Shown here piece after piece: positions 27,756 to 37,518 of a DNA stretch of 64,000 nucleotides. The DNA is from Psychrobacter sp. PG1 (GTDB lineage Bacteria; Pseudomonadota; Gammaproteobacteria; Pseudomonadales; Moraxellaceae): positions 62,001 through 126,000 of the forward strand of contig NZ_JABUZG010000084.1 in NCBI RefSeq assembly GCF_014897815.1. Direction: 5' to 3'. The position numbers and the translations under genes are program-made. Numbering within the stretch: position 1 is the first letter of the stretch; each line of letters starts with the position of its first letter. A model generated the notes under the pieces. The model searched no databases and had not been told where the DNA came from. It was given only the letters and a program-made list of their open reading frames with translations.

Positions 27756-28652
27756 CTAACCGATACGGCGTTTGAGACCAGTCATCTGCAAGATACGCGT
27801 AGCGATTTCTTCAACGGACATCTCAGAGACATCAAGGCTTGGAATACCATGCGTGATATAAATCCCTTGTATGGCACGCTGCTCCTGCTGACATTGCTGA
27901 TAGCTTGAATAACGACTACCCGCACGGCGCTCTTGGCGAATTTTTACCAAACGATCGGTATCGATCAGTAGACCAAACAATTTGTCTTTGTGCTCGCGCA
28001 ATGCTTTTGGTAATTGATTGTCGTACAAATCATCTTCAGTTAACGGATAGTTTGCTGCTCGAATACCAAATTGTAATGCTAAGTATAAAGAAGTCGGTGT
28101 CTTACCCGAACGTGATACCCCAATCAGAATAATATCAGCCGCATTATAGTGGCGAGTACGTGCCCCATCATCATTGTCTAGGGCAAAATGTACCGCGTCG
28201 ATACGTTCTTTATAAGTCTCAGAATCCACATCGTCGTGTGCATGACCTGAATGTCCGTCAGGCTCCACGCCAGTCTCTTCGGCAACGCGTCCAATCAAAC
28301 CTTCGTACATATCCAAGTTACAGCTTTGGGCAGAATTAATCTTTTCACGAATATCAGGGTTAACAATCGTATCAAAGACCAACGGTAACAAACCATCTCG
28401 TTGATACGCCATGTTGATTTGCTCAACGGCATCCTCTGCACGCTCTAAACTATCGACATAAGGCAAGACTCGTGTTTCAAAAGGTACTGAGGCAAACTGA
28501 CTCAAAATAGCGCGGCCAAGTGTCTCAGCAGTAATTGCTGTACCATCTGAGATAAAAAACGCGGTTCGAATAGCTTGAGAGCTGTCTAAGTTTAGTGCAT
28601 TGCGGTTTTGAATGGTGGGATTCACTTGTTCAGCTGAATTGCTTGAGTACAT
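27756..28652 (-). CDS. ppsR: PEP synthase regulatory protein (DUF299 kinase/pyrophosphorylase)
   Basis: 298 residues. Bifunctional regulator that inactivates PEP synthase by ADP-dependent phosphorylation of a Thr and reactivates it by Pi-dependent removal. The P-loop-like GVSRSGKTPTSLYLA is at about 178-192 and the N-terminal FFISDGTAITAETLGR at about 32-47 are diagnostic. A His/Asp-rich insertion (about 131-145, GHSGHAHDDVDS) is longer than in E. coli. It is divergent from its target ppsA across 581 bases, which fits its known role. GAGGTGTCAAAGTT precedes the ATG. Confidence 0.95.
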   Translation of the reverse strand: MYSSNSAEQVNPTIQNRNALNLDSSQAIRTAFFISDGTAITAETLGRAILSQFASVPFETRVLPYVDSLERAEDAVEQINMAYQRDGLLPLVFDTIVNPDIREKINSAQSCNLDMYEGLIGRVAEETGVEPDGHSGHAHDDVDSETYKERIDAVHFALDNDDGARTRHYNAADIILIGVSRSGKTPTSLYLALQFGIRAANYPLTEDDLYDNQLPKALREHKDKLFGLLIDTDRLVKIRQERRAGSRYSSYQQCQQEQRAIQGIYITHGIPSLDVSEMSVEEIATRILQMTGLKRRIG

Positions 28653-29233
28653 AACTTTGACACCTCGATTGACAACACAATGGTAATCTTCATTTGGCTT
28701 TTATTTTTAAACGACTATAGACGAAATTCTCGTTTTATATCAGCGCTAATGTTGCACATTTATATAAGGATAAACCGCTACTATTTATGCTCTACATTAT
28801 ACGCATAATAGCGACCTAATAGAAATCAATGTTACAGGCGTACACTTAGAAAGCCACAGTGCCTTTAATCTTATCATGCCGATTAATAACCATTATTGTG
28901 CTGACTGGTTACTCATACTAGCGCAGCATTATCTGCTATATATAAAGGCAAATATTATAAGAATATCCTAAAGCTCTTCTGTTATTTATTTTAAACCCTC
29001 TATTTATCAGCCGATTTATAAACATATCTTGATAATTAGAGTGGTCTTTACTCGCATTTTTACGTCATCTCAAAAATAAAAAAATGAATAACCTTCTATT
29101 AATTATGTAGCAAAGCCCACAATTTGTATCTTTTTGACAAAAATATTGGTTCAACCCCTCGAAATTCTCCAAATATAGCGGTATAATTCACCGTTATAAT
29201 CTTTACTAAATAACCTTATTTTCTGGAGTTATC
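28653..29233. other. 581-base divergent ppsR-ppsA intergenic region
   Basis: AT-rich control region for both the enzyme and its regulator. Near ppsA there are two overlapping TATAAT boxes (29182 and 29195) and an upstream TTGACA at 29134. A stretch GGTTCAACCCC near 29148 recalls a tRNA T-arm, but no acceptor, D- or anticodon arm fits. No coding frame is credible. Confidence 0.5.
29182..29200 (+). promoter_or_regulatory. Candidate -10 boxes of the ppsA promoter
   Basis: Two TATAAT hexamers (29182-29187, 29195-29200) lie 34-52 bases before the ppsA start. The only good TTGACA upstream (29134-29139) is too far for either (over 40 bases), so the -35 element is weak or an activator is used. Confidence 0.35.
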
Positions 29234-31618
29234 ATGGCAGCGCAATCTACAGCACTTGTAATCAATCTTGATCAGCTAGGAAAAGACGACATTGAAATGG
29301 TCGGCGGCAAGAACGCCTCATTAGGTGAAATGATCAGCCATTTGTCTGATTTGGGTGTTAGTGTACCAGGCGGCTTTGCCACCACATCAAATGCATTTAA
29401 CCGCTTTTTGAATGAAACTGGCCTGCTTGACAAAATCAACAGCGAACTAAAAACGCTAGATGTTGATGATGTCAAAAAACTTGCAGAAACGGGTAAAAAG
29501 ATTCGTACTTGGATTATTGAGCAAGAGCTGCCAAGTGATCTTGAGCAAGAAGTACGTCAATCGTTTGAAACGATGAGCGGCGGCGAAGACATCGCGGTTG
29601 CTGTACGTTCTTCTGCGACTGCCGAAGATTTGCCAGATGCATCATTTGCGGGTCAGCAAGAGACTTTCTTGAACATTCGCGGCATTGATAACGTCCTAAT
29701 TGCAATTAAAGAAGTATTTGCATCACTATATAATGACCGTGCCATCTCTTATCGTGTCCATAAAGGTTTTGAGCATGAAGGCGTTGCCTTATCTGCTGCT
29801 GTACAGCGTATGGTTCGCTCAGAAACTGGCGCGGCGGGTGTGATGTTCACGCTAGATACCGAAAGCGGTTTTGATCAAGTGGTATTCATCACGTCAAGCT
29901 ATGGTCTAGGTGAAATGGTTGTACAGGGCGCGGTTAACCCAGATGAATTCTATATTTCTAAGCAATTGCTAGCCAATGGCAAACCATCGGTGATTCGCCG
30001 TAACCTAGGCAGCAAGCATAAGAAAATGATTTACGGTGATGAAGGTAGCACCACTAAATCAGTGAAAACTGTCGATGTTGAAAAACAAGATCGTATGCAG
30101 TTCTCATTATCAACTGAAGAGCTAACCTCTCTTGCTAAACAAGCCGTGACGATCGAAAAGCATTATGGTCAAGCGATGGATATCGAATGGGCAAAAGACG
30201 GCGACACTAACGAAATCTTCATCGTTCAGGCGCGCCCTGAAACGGTTAAGAGCCGCCAAGACAGCAATGTTATGGAACGTTATATCATCGACACGACTAA
30301 CGCTAAAGTATTGTGTGAAGGTCGTTCAATCGGTCAGCGTATCGGTTCAGGTAAAGTCCGTATCGTTAGCAACTTAAATGAGATGGATAAAGTACAAGAA
30401 GGTGATGTACTAGTATCAGACATGACGGATCCGGATTGGGAACCTGTCATGAAGCGTGCTTCTGCTATCATTACTAACCGTGGTGGTCGTACTTGTCACG
30501 CAGCGATTATCGCTCGTGAGCTAGGTGTTCCAGCCATCGTTGGTTGTGGTAATGCCACTGAGCTATTGGTTGATGGTCAAGACGTCACTGCTTCTTGTGC
30601 CGAAGGTGATACTGGCTTCATTTATGAAAGCCAAATTGATTTTGAAGTACAGACCAACTCTGTTGAGTCTATGCCAGAGCTTGCCTTCAAAGTAATGATG
30701 AACGTTGGTAATCCTGATCGTGCCTTCTCATTCACGCAAATGCCAAACGAAGGTATTGGTCTTGCGCGTTTAGAGTTCATCATCAACCGTATGATTGGTG
30801 TGCATCCAAAAGCACTACTGAACATGAACAGCTTGCCACGCGAAATTGCACAAGCCATCCAAGAACGTATCGCTGGTTATGCCTCACCGGTTGACTTCTA
30901 TGTAGATAAGTTGGTCGAAGGTATCTCAACGCTAGCCGTTGCCTTTATGGATCAGCCCGTTATCGTTCGTATGTCAGATTTTAAATCGAACGAATATGCT
31001 AACTTGCTTGGTGGTAAATTATACGAGCCATCAGAAGAAAACCCAATGCTTGGTTTCCGCGGTGCCAGTCGTTATGTGTCTGATAATTTCCGTGACTGCT
31101 TTGAGCTTGAGTGTAAAGCACTAAAACGCGTACGTGATGAGATGGGCTTGACCAATGTCGAGATTATGATTCCATTCGTTCGTACCGTTGGTGAAGCCAA
31201 AGAAGTCATCGAATTACTTGAGAAAAACGGTCTAAAACGTGGCGAAAACGGTTTACGCGTTATCATGATGTGTGAGCTACCAACCAACGCCCTATTGGCA
31301 GATGAATTCCTAGAGCATTTCGATGGTTTCTCAATCGGCTCTAACGACTTGACTCAGTTGACACTTGGTCTTGACCGTGACTCAGGTATCGTCTCACATC
31401 TATTTGATGAGCGTGATCCTGCGGTTAAGAAACTATTGACCATGGCGATTGATGCGTGCCGTAAAGCAAACAAATATGTCGGCATCTGTGGTCAGGGTCC
31501 ATCAGACCATCCAGATCTCGCGTTCTGGCTCATGGAGCAAGGTATCAGCTCAGTGTCATTGAACCCTGATTCTGTACTAGATACTTGGTTCTTCTTAGCT
31601 GGTGAAGAAGCGAAGTAA
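29234..31618 (+). CDS. ppsA: Phosphoenolpyruvate synthase
   Basis: Converts pyruvate, ATP and water to PEP, AMP and Pi, allowing gluconeogenesis from lactate, pyruvate and amino acids. 794 residues, the normal length. N-terminal nucleotide-binding domain ([12 protein letters not shown], then [23 protein letters not shown]), central phosphohistidine domain [15 protein letters not shown] with catalytic His421, and a C-terminal PEP/pyruvate TIM barrel with [22 protein letters not shown] and [11 protein letters not shown] with the catalytic Cys. The ATG follows TTCTGGAGTTATC. Its regulator ppsR is divergent. Confidence 0.97.
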   Translation: MAAQSTALVINLDQLGKDDIEMVGGKNASLGEMISHLSDLGVSVPGGFATTSNAFNRFLNETGLLDKINSELKTLDVDDVKKLAETGKKIRTWIIEQELPSDLEQEVRQSFETMSGGEDIAVAVRSSATAEDLPDASFAGQQETFLNIRGIDNVLIAIKEVFASLYNDRAISYRVHKGFEHEGVALSAAVQRMVRSETGAAGVMFTLDTESGFDQVVFITSSYGLGEMVVQGAVNPDEFYISKQLLANGKPSVIRRNLGSKHKKMIYGDEGSTTKSVKTVDVEKQDRMQFSLSTEELTSLAKQAVTIEKHYGQAMDIEWAKDGDTNEIFIVQARPETVKSRQDSNVMERYIIDTTNAKVLCEGRSIGQRIGSGKVRIVSNLNEMDKVQEGDVLVSDMTDPDWEPVMKRASAIITNRGGRTCHAAIIARELGVPAIVGCGNATELLVDGQDVTASCAEGDTGFIYESQIDFEVQTNSVESMPELAFKVMMNVGNPDRAFSFTQMPNEGIGLARLEFIINRMIGVHPKALLNMNSLPREIAQAIQERIAGYASPVDFYVDKLVEGISTLAVAFMDQPVIVRMSDFKSNEYANLLGGKLYEPSEENPMLGFRGASRYVSDNFRDCFELECKALKRVRDEMGLTNVEIMIPFVRTVGEAKEVIELLEKNGLKRGENGLRVIMMCELPTNALLADEFLEHFDGFSIGSNDLTQLTLGLDRDSGIVSHLFDERDPAVKKLLTMAIDACRKANKYVGICGQGPSDHPDLAFWLMEQGISSVSLNPDSVLDTWFFLAGEEAK

Positions 31619-31670
31619 GCCGTAACGTTCAGTCACAGCAGTAATTCACACAGTCATTAAAGAAACAATT

Positions 31671-31708
31671 ATTAGGGTCTATTTGAAAAATGTTAAATAG
31701 GCCCTAAT
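31671..31708 (+). terminator. Possible terminator hairpin after ppsA
   Basis: 14-base arms ATTAGGGTCTATTT / AAATAGGCCCTAAT (one mismatch) with a 10-base loop, about 50 bases downstream of the ppsA stop. It lacks a following T-run, so it could be a weak terminator or stabiliser. Confidence 0.4.
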
Positions 31709-31759
31709 ACTATGTATCATATATAGTGACTTAAGATATGACTAACTATGCAGGCAATT

Positions 31760-32743
31760 ATGCAGATTTTCCTTGCTCGAAATAACGTACAAGCTGGTCC
31801 CTACAATTTGGAGCAGCTAAATATCATGTTGGCATCTGGTGAAGTACTGCTGGATGATTTGATGTGGCATGAAGGCTTAGACCAATGGCAGCGTGTCGGT
31901 AACTTGACCAATAATCAAACGGTTTATCGACCTACCAACCTTGGCAAGCCTCAAGTTAATGACTCTATTATCAATAATGTAACTGTTTTTCCTGAAGACA
32001 ACGCTAGCAATAGCTCGGATAGCAAATCAGTTTCATTAGATAGATTGTATGGCAAGCCTGAACGTCCAAAAGACACGGATAAAAATATGAAAGCTGACAT
32101 GACCACCAATCGTCAGCAAACACCGCACAATAATGTGTCACTAAACAAGTCTAATAGCAATAAGGCTGCGTCTAGCAAAGACAAAGTCGTCGGCAATGTG
32201 GTACTTGCACCGATTATGTCGCGAGTATTAGCAACAGCCATCAATGGACTACTCTATCTACTGGCTATTTTTCCGCTAGTGATGGCATTGACCAAAATGG
32301 ATGTGGATTATACCAAATTCCAAAATATCCAAGACATGGATGCGGCTTATCAGTATTCAATGACACTGATGGAGAGTCTTCCTAGTAGCACATTGATGAT
32401 GTCGCAAGTGATGGTATTTGGCTTATTTGCGCTGCAATTGGTATTTATCACACTGCGTGGTCAGTCACTCGGTAAGCTGATTACGGGTATTCGCGTGGTG
32501 GATCAAACCACCCATCGGTTGCCCTCTTTTACCAAGCTTATTGGTGTGCGTACTTTGTTATTATTTATTATTTATAACTTATTGTTTTCGTTTACTAGCT
32601 TCTTAGGGTTCGTGATTATTGCTATTCACTATTACATGGCATCGAAAAGCCCTGAAAATATCGGCTGGCATGACAAATTGGCCAAAACCTTAGTGGTAAA
32701 AGCAGATAGTAGTCAGTTAGTGAAAGAACCAAAGATAAAATAG
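31760..32743 (+). CDS. GYF_2 plus RDD-family membrane protein
   Basis: 327 residues. The N-terminus (MQIFLARNNVQAGPYNLEQL) is a GYF_2 domain (about 1-50), a fold thought to bind proline-rich or charged segments. After a hydrophilic linker of about 100 residues comes an RDD membrane domain: APIMSRVLATAINGLLYLLA at about 147-170 with the Arg, then GQSLGKLITGIRVVD, and an IGWHDKLAKTLVVKA end. Three or four TM helices. I start at 31760, where the GYF_2 domain begins and a CAGGCAATT sits upstream; an ATG four codons earlier (31748) is also possible. RDD proteins are suspected transporters or membrane scaffolds; function is open. A terminator follows. Confidence 0.82.
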   Translation: MQIFLARNNVQAGPYNLEQLNIMLASGEVLLDDLMWHEGLDQWQRVGNLTNNQTVYRPTNLGKPQVNDSIINNVTVFPEDNASNSSDSKSVSLDRLYGKPERPKDTDKNMKADMTTNRQQTPHNNVSLNKSNSNKAASSKDKVVGNVVLAPIMSRVLATAINGLLYLLAIFPLVMALTKMDVDYTKFQNIQDMDAAYQYSMTLMESLPSSTLMMSQVMVFGLFALQLVFITLRGQSLGKLITGIRVVDQTTHRLPSFTKLIGVRTLLLFIIYNLLFSFTSFLGFVIIAIHYYMASKSPENIGWHDKLAKTLVVKADSSQLVKEPKIK

Positions 32744-32777
32744 CTTGTTTATTAACAATCCATCTTATTGTTTTGAT

Positions 32778-32810
32778 AAAAAAGCAGCGTGTTATCGTTG
32801 CTTTTTTATT
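32778..32810 (+). terminator. Intrinsic terminator after the RDD gene
   Basis: Stem AAAAAAGCAGCG / CGTTGCTTTTTT (one G-U-type mismatch, 6-base loop) then T-run, 35 bases after the RDD stop codon. Confidence 0.85.
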
Positions 32811-32867
32811 GATAGAAAGCAGTTTATTGCTTTTATATTTTATTAACAGTGCCTCAGTGATTAACCT

Positions 32868-32896
32868 TTGTGTTAATGTCTGACTACTGTTATAAT
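32868..32896 (+). promoter_or_regulatory. Predicted sigma70 promoter of rpsF-rpsR-rplI
   Basis: TATAAT at 32891-32896 is 17 bases after TTGTGT (32868-32873). The -10 is a perfect consensus; the -35 is partial. Start of transcription would be near 32903, giving a 120-base leader before rpsF. Autoregulation by S6/S18 at this leader is known in other bacteria; I did not model the structure here. Confidence 0.55.
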
Positions 32897-33024
32897 ACGG
32901 CGCTTTATAAACTAAGCTTATTTCTTATTATTTATTCATAATAATAGCTAGAAATCGGGCTTACCTTATAAATCTCCTTGCTATTAACATAGGGTTAATA
33001 GCTACTAATCCGTAAGGAGTCATA

Positions 33025-33429
33025 ATGCGACATTACGAACTGGTGTTACTTGTACACCCAGACCAAAGCGACCAAGTGGTCGGAATGGTTGAGCGCTACA
33101 TCAAGTTAGTTCAAGACAACAACGGTGTTATCCATCGTTTAGAAGATTGGGGCCGCCGTCAATTGGCATATCCAATCAACAAGATTCACAAAGCTCACTA
33201 CGTTCTTTTCAACATTGAAACTGACGGTGAAACTTTAGCTGAACTTGAAGAATTATTCCGTTATAACGACGCGATCATTCGTAGTCTAGTTATGCGCCGT
33301 GACGACGCTGTCACTGAAGAGTCGCAGTTAGCCAAGAATGCCGATGAAAAACGCGCACGCAAAGCAACTACTCGTCGTCCAGACAGTCGTGAAAACGATA
33401 ATGACGACAACGACAACAGTGAAGACTAA
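33025..33429 (+). CDS. rpsF: 30S ribosomal protein S6
   Basis: 134 residues; binds 16S rRNA in the small subunit with S18. [18 protein letters not shown] and [22 protein letters not shown] are typical. The C-terminal tail is extended and acidic ([10 protein letters not shown]), which matches known S6 variation and possible glutamate ligation in other species. It opens the rpsF-rpsR-rplI operon; AAGGAGTCATA is a strong ribosome binding site. Confidence 0.97.
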   Translation: MRHYELVLLVHPDQSDQVVGMVERYIKLVQDNNGVIHRLEDWGRRQLAYPINKIHKAHYVLFNIETDGETLAELEELFRYNDAIIRSLVMRRDDAVTEESQLAKNADEKRARKATTRRPDSRENDNDDNDNSED

Positions 33430-33445
33430 TTAAAGGAGAATACTC

Positions 33446-33676
33446 ATGGCACGTTTCTATCGCCGTCGCAAATTCTGCCGTTTCACTGCTGAAGGCATCA
33501 CTCACATCGATTATAAAGATGTTGAATTGCTAAAACAGTACATCAGTGATAATGGTAAAATCGTACCAAGCCGCATTACCGGTACATCTACTAAATATCA
33601 GCGTCAACTAGCTACTGCTATCAAGCAAGCTCGTTATTTATCGCTACTTCCATACACTGATAACCATCAGGGTTAA
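33446..33676 (+). CDS. rpsR: 30S ribosomal protein S18
   Basis: 76 residues, normal length. The [12 protein letters not shown] start and [30 protein letters not shown] are the family signatures. One Cys of the zinc-less form remains. It sits 16 bases after rpsF with AAAGGAGAATACTC. Cooperates with S6 in the 30S platform. Confidence 0.97.
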   Translation: MARFYRRRKFCRFTAEGITHIDYKDVELLKQYISDNGKIVPSRITGTSTKYQRQLATAIKQARYLSLLPYTDNHQG

Positions 33677-33702
33677 CCGTTAATTTTAACTAGGAATGAC
33701 TC

Positions 33703-34212
33703 ATGCAAATTATTTTGTTACAGCGTATCGTCAACCTTGGTAAACTCGGTGAAACTGTCGATGTGAAACCAGGTTACGGACGTAACTTTCTTATCCCTTT
33801 GGGTAAAGCACTACCTGCTACTGCAGCTAACATTGAAAAGTTCGAAGCACGTCGTGCCGAGCTTGAAGCTGAAGAAGCGAAAGAAGTAGCTGTTGCTCAA
33901 GAACGTGCTGATGCGCTAACTGACGTTAATGTCATCATGCGTGCTAAATCAGGCGACGAAGGCAAGCTATTCGGCTCTATCGGTACTCGTGATATTGCTG
34001 AAGCATTGACTAACTCAGGTCTAGAAGTAGACCGTGCTGAAATCAAGCTTCCTGAAGGCACTTTACGTCAAGTTGGCGAATACAATGTTGATATTCAGCT
34101 ACATCATGACGTTACCGCTACTATTCTAGTTACCATTCTTTCTGAAGATGGCGACAACGAAGAGTCAGCAACAGAAGTTGAAGACGAGAACGAAGATTAT
34201 TCAGAAGAGTAA
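33703..34212 (+). CDS. rplI: 50S ribosomal protein L9
   Basis: 169 residues; E. coli L9 is about 149. [19 protein letters not shown] and [16 protein letters not shown] form the N-terminal domain that binds 23S rRNA; the long connecting helix and the C-terminal domain follow ([15 protein letters not shown]). The last roughly 20 residues are strongly acidic ([17 protein letters not shown]), an extension seen in some Moraxellaceae. Ends the operon before a strong terminator. Confidence 0.97.
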   Translation: MQIILLQRIVNLGKLGETVDVKPGYGRNFLIPLGKALPATAANIEKFEARRAELEAEEAKEVAVAQERADALTDVNVIMRAKSGDEGKLFGSIGTRDIAEALTNSGLEVDRAEIKLPEGTLRQVGEYNVDIQLHHDVTATILVTILSEDGDNEESATEVEDENEDYSEE

Positions 34213-34237
34213 TTTTTTGAATATCTAGATCTAGTCT

Positions 34238-34273
34238 AAAAAAGCCAGTAACGTCATGTTGCTGGCTTTTTTG
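34238..34273 (+). terminator. Intrinsic terminator of the rpsF-rpsR-rplI operon
   Basis: Stem AAAAAAGCCAGTAAC / GTTGCTGGCTTTTTT with one G-U-type mismatch and a 5-base loop, 26 bases after the rplI stop. Confidence 0.92.
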
Positions 34274-34482
34274 CGTTTTGCTATCGCGCTTAATTGATGA
34301 TTTTATCAGGTATTTTGAACAGTGATATATTCTAGCAACTATTTGTAATAAATAGCTTGGAAAGCCTATACTTAACAATAAGATACTACCTATAAAGTCA
34401 TCTTTATTATTGTCACCTGAGTTGATATGCTCGTTGTATTTGATTGATAGATTTTATTTAGATAACGATAGGCTGCAATGAC

Positions 34483-34731
34483 ATGATAAATACTGACGAC
34501 AAATTACGCTGTACCCAAGGCAATCATTTTTATAGCGAAGGTGAAATTTATAAGGTGGGTAGAATCGTTAATAATAAATACTTTCAAATCCTAACCGATA
34601 ATGATGCAGACCACTGGTATGCAACACTGGATGATAGAGGCATTTATGTGAGCTTTGATTCGAACCTAGGATTAGCAGAAAACGAGAGAGCCTATTTTGA
34701 AAAAATCGATGAGCTACAAGCTGAAAGCTAA
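34483..34731 (+). CDS. Small hypothetical protein
   Basis: 82 residues, unrecognised. Reads as a small beta-rich domain (DKLRCTQGNHF, GEIYKVGRIVNNKYFQI, DHWYATLDDRG), resembling short SH3-like cytoplasmic domains found in phage and plasmid proteins, followed by an acidic helix. No signal peptide. GATAGGCTGCAATGAC precedes the ATG. It has its own downstream terminator, which supports it being a real gene. Confidence 0.6.
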   Translation: MINTDDKLRCTQGNHFYSEGEIYKVGRIVNNKYFQILTDNDADHWYATLDDRGIYVSFDSNLGLAENERAYFEKIDELQAES

Positions 34732-34776
34732 CAGCCTCCTAAATTATTCAAAAGCACTCAAAAGCATTCAAAATTT

Positions 34777-34807
34777 AAAAACGGTCAATATAATGGCCGT
34801 TTTTTTA
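34777..34807. terminator. Bidirectional terminator between the small protein and cobC
   Basis: Stem AAAAACGGTCA / TGGCCGTTTTT with one G-U-type mismatch, 6-base loop and T-run, ending two bases before the cobC stop. It can serve the plus-strand 82-residue protein and the minus-strand cob operon. Confidence 0.85.
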
Positions 34808-34808
34808 A

Positions 34809-35360
34809 TTAAATATCAATACGATTACAGGACAGATATGCGACAGAGCGCGGCCACTCAGCGGCTGTTTTCGGCACTTCTTGGTCAGCAGCTATTATCT
34901 TGGCTGCATTTATCCAGCCTGCATGACCGATGACTAATACTGGGCTATCTTTTTGTTCAGTTGAAACCTTAACCAACCAACCTTCAACACGCTCAAATAG
35001 CTGCTGCAAGCTCTCTCCATGACTGGGCGCAAAATGGGCAAAATTATGACACCACTCATCAATCTCTTGCTTGGTGATTTGCGCCCACCGACATCCATCC
35101 CATTCGCCAAAATGAATCTCAGCCAATTCAGGCGCGACGCGACACTCAAAACCACGTTGCGCTAATATTTGCCCGACTTTTAGTGAACGTTGTAAGGGGC
35201 TGACCCAAATTGTTTTTGGCAATTGATGCAAACGCACAAAGCGCTCGATTTTATTGGCAAGACGTTTCAACTTACGTTTATCGACGCCGACATCAGTTTG
35301 TCCAATACAAATTCCTTCAGTATTCATCGGTTTGGGATGACGCCAAATATAGAGAATCAT
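34809..35360 (-). CDS. cobC: Histidine phosphatase, probable alpha-ribazole phosphatase
   Basis: 183 residues from the ATG at 35360, where MILYIWRHPKP begins; longer frames to 35483 overlap cobS and lack conserved sequence. RHP replaces the common RHG of the phosphoglycerate-mutase fold, as seen in several CobC proteins; the EIHFGEWDG block and VIGHAGWI are the family's catalytic motifs. In the cob context it should remove the phosphate from alpha-ribazole 5'-phosphate (or from the CobS product) in lower-ligand assembly. It is 31 bases after cobS in the cobT-cobS-cobC operon. Confidence 0.88.
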   Translation of the reverse strand: MILYIWRHPKPMNTEGICIGQTDVGVDKRKLKRLANKIERFVRLHQLPKTIWVSPLQRSLKVGQILAQRGFECRVAPELAEIHFGEWDGCRWAQITKQEIDEWCHNFAHFAPSHGESLQQLFERVEGWLVKVSTEQKDSPVLVIGHAGWINAAKIIAADQEVPKTAAEWPRSVAYLSCNRIDI

Positions 35361-35391
35361 GAATGAGTATTGTCCTTGTTGACGATTTGAT

Positions 35392-36240
35392 TTAAATAAA
35401 GGGTATAGAAGCAGCCAGTCCGATATAAATAGCAATTTCACTAAGCTGCTGCGTCGCGCCGAGCCCATCGCCCGTGTAACCATCCAAGCGCCTGCGTAAT
35501 AAACGTCGCATGTAATCAGTGGCTATCAGCGCCAATATCATGGCTAACAACCATTGAGCAAGCCCAATCTGCTGCATCGTATTGGGGAATATAAGTGCGA
35601 CTAAAATAATAGCCAATATTAGCCAGCCACTGCTATATAGCCCTTGTATTGGCGTCAACTGCTGCGCCATCGGTTTGGCTTTTGCGTGTTCTATCTCTCC
35701 ACCATAAGGCAGTAAAGACAGCAGGCTAATGCAAAGTAAACGCGATGCGGTATGTCCTAGGATAAGCGCGATGACAGCCATTGATATCGGCATCGAGGCA
35801 AGTAAGCTAATTTTGAGTAATAGCGCCGACACCAAACCTAATACACCATAAGTACCTAGGCGCGAGTCTTTCATAATAGTCAGTGTGCGCTCGCGAGTCA
35901 GACCACCGCCGAGACCGTCACAGCTATCCGCAAGACCATCTTCATGAAAAGCGCCAGTGAGCTTAATTCCAAAAGCTGTGCTCAGCACTGCAGCAACTAG
36001 GGGCGTAAATAACAGACTGCCCAGCCAAAACACGCCAGCACAGAGTAAGCCAACCAGTAAACCGACTGCGGGAAAATGGCGACTGCTCTGATGCAACCAT
36101 TGCGGATCATAATGCTTAAATGGTGGTACTGATAATCTCGTTAAAAATTGAACGGCGACCAGTAACAATATCCATTCATGCTTTATCAATTGAGCAAGGG
36201 TTCGTCTAGGCGAGGATGGCTGATTTGATGATTGTGACAT
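35392..36240 (-). CDS. cobS: Adenosylcobinamide-GDP ribazoletransferase (cobalamin synthase)
   Basis: 282 residues; joins adenosylcobinamide-GDP with alpha-ribazole (or its phosphate) in the membrane. Many hydrophobic segments. The family signature FLTRLSVPP, then HEDGLADSCDGLGGG and the motif KDSRLGTYGVLGL are clear. Slightly longer than the usual 250 because of N-terminal residues. Start codon overlaps the cobT stop (TGATG). Confidence 0.94.
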   Translation of the reverse strand: MSQSSNQPSSPRRTLAQLIKHEWILLLVAVQFLTRLSVPPFKHYDPQWLHQSSRHFPAVGLLVGLLCAGVFWLGSLLFTPLVAAVLSTAFGIKLTGAFHEDGLADSCDGLGGGLTRERTLTIMKDSRLGTYGVLGLVSALLLKISLLASMPISMAVIALILGHTASRLLCISLLSLLPYGGEIEHAKAKPMAQQLTPIQGLYSSGWLILAIILVALIFPNTMQQIGLAQWLLAMILALIATDYMRRLLRRRLDGYTGDGLGATQQLSEIAIYIGLAASIPFI

Positions 36241-37292
36241 CAGTTGGTTTGCTCACTGATACCGGCGTCACTAAAGCTTGCCATCTCATTGATAATGGCG
36301 CAAGCGGATTGCAACAATGGATACGCGAGCGCAGCCCCGCTACCCTCGCCTAAGCGCATGCCCATATTAAGTAAAGGCTCAGCATTTAGTGATTTCAATA
36401 AATGCGCGTGCCCCGGCTCAACAGAGTGATGAGCAAAGACCGCGTATTGAGCAACACCAGGCGCTAGGCGTTCAGCCACCAATAATGCGCTACTGGCAAT
36501 AAAACCGTCAATCAGGAGAATACGCCGTTCACTAGCAGCTTGAATCAGCGCACCCGCCATCATGGCAATTTCAAGCCCGCCCAATGCAGCGAGTACATCA
36601 AACGGTGCTTGTGCCTGTTGATGACGCTCTAATACTTGCGTCAAAATATCCGTCTTATGCTCTAATCCTGCATCGTCAAGCCCTGTGCCGCGACCAATAC
36701 AATCAGCAATGGGAAAATTGCCCAATCTCGCCAGCAAGAGACTCGCCGCCGAAGTATTACCAATACCCATCTCCCCAACAATCAACAGATTACCCGCTAG
36801 ATTCTTGACGACTTTCATGCCGTTTTCTAGCGCTATTAAACACTCTGTTTCTGTCATTGCAGGCTCTGTTAACGCATCACGACTACCATGACGAACCTTG
36901 TAATCCAGCAATTTTGGATGAGGAGCAAAGTCGGCATCCACCCCAGCATCAACAACCTTTAACTCAATATTATGCTGGCGTGCCAGTACGTTGATGGCGG
37001 CACCGCCTTGCAAAAAGTTATGAACCATTTGCGCAGTGACAGCACTAGGAAACGCTGATGTACCATGCTTAGTTAAACCATGGTCTGCCGCAAACACTCG
37101 TATTTGCGCTTGCTCAATATGCGGTGTGATCGTTCCTTGAATCATGCCCAACTGCACAGCGAGTGCCTCTATTCGCCCAAGCGCGCCCAGCGGCTTGGTT
37201 TTTAGGTCTATAATCTGCTGTAGCTGCAGACGTAATTCATCATTTTCTATATTGGCTATAGTAGGCGCGGTAAATATGGTCAAGGTAGGCAT
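36240..37292 (-). CDS. cobT: Nicotinate-nucleotide-dimethylbenzimidazole phosphoribosyltransferase
   Basis: 350 residues; activates the lower base to alpha-ribazole phosphate. KTKPLGALGRIEALA, VFAADHGL, GEMGIGNTSAASLL, DCIGRGTGLDD and the LGEGSGAALA block with the catalytic Glu (about 316) are diagnostic. First gene of the operon; ribosome binding site is weak (TCAGG close to the ATG). No cobalamin riboswitch is visible in the 226 bases upstream. Confidence 0.95.
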   Translation of the reverse strand: MPTLTIFTAPTIANIENDELRLQLQQIIDLKTKPLGALGRIEALAVQLGMIQGTITPHIEQAQIRVFAADHGLTKHGTSAFPSAVTAQMVHNFLQGGAAINVLARQHNIELKVVDAGVDADFAPHPKLLDYKVRHGSRDALTEPAMTETECLIALENGMKVVKNLAGNLLIVGEMGIGNTSAASLLLARLGNFPIADCIGRGTGLDDAGLEHKTDILTQVLERHQQAQAPFDVLAALGGLEIAMMAGALIQAASERRILLIDGFIASSALLVAERLAPGVAQYAVFAHHSVEPGHAHLLKSLNAEPLLNMGMRLGEGSGAALAYPLLQSACAIINEMASFSDAGISEQTN

Positions 37293-37518
37293 CCTGATAA
37301 TGGTACGTGTGAAGCAAAAAGCACATACTAGCAGAGTATCTAAGCTTTACCATGAATAAAATCAAATATGAGCCGAATAGATTCCCTAGCAGCTTGGATT
37401 TACTATAGAATATGCCCCTTTAAAAATCCATATACCTATTGATGCTGCTATTAATGAAATAATAGCTAAATAACAGCATCCACAATTATCGCTATCAACC
37501 CTACATGTAGAGACAGTA

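Noticed and set aside
29140..29165. tRNA-like T-arm (GGTTCAACCCC) upstream of ppsA
   Set aside because: No acceptor, D or anticodon arms can be paired around it.
35361..35483. Longer N-terminus for cobC
   Set aside because: It overlaps cobS in another frame and lacks family sequence; MILYIWRHP is the expected start of the fold.
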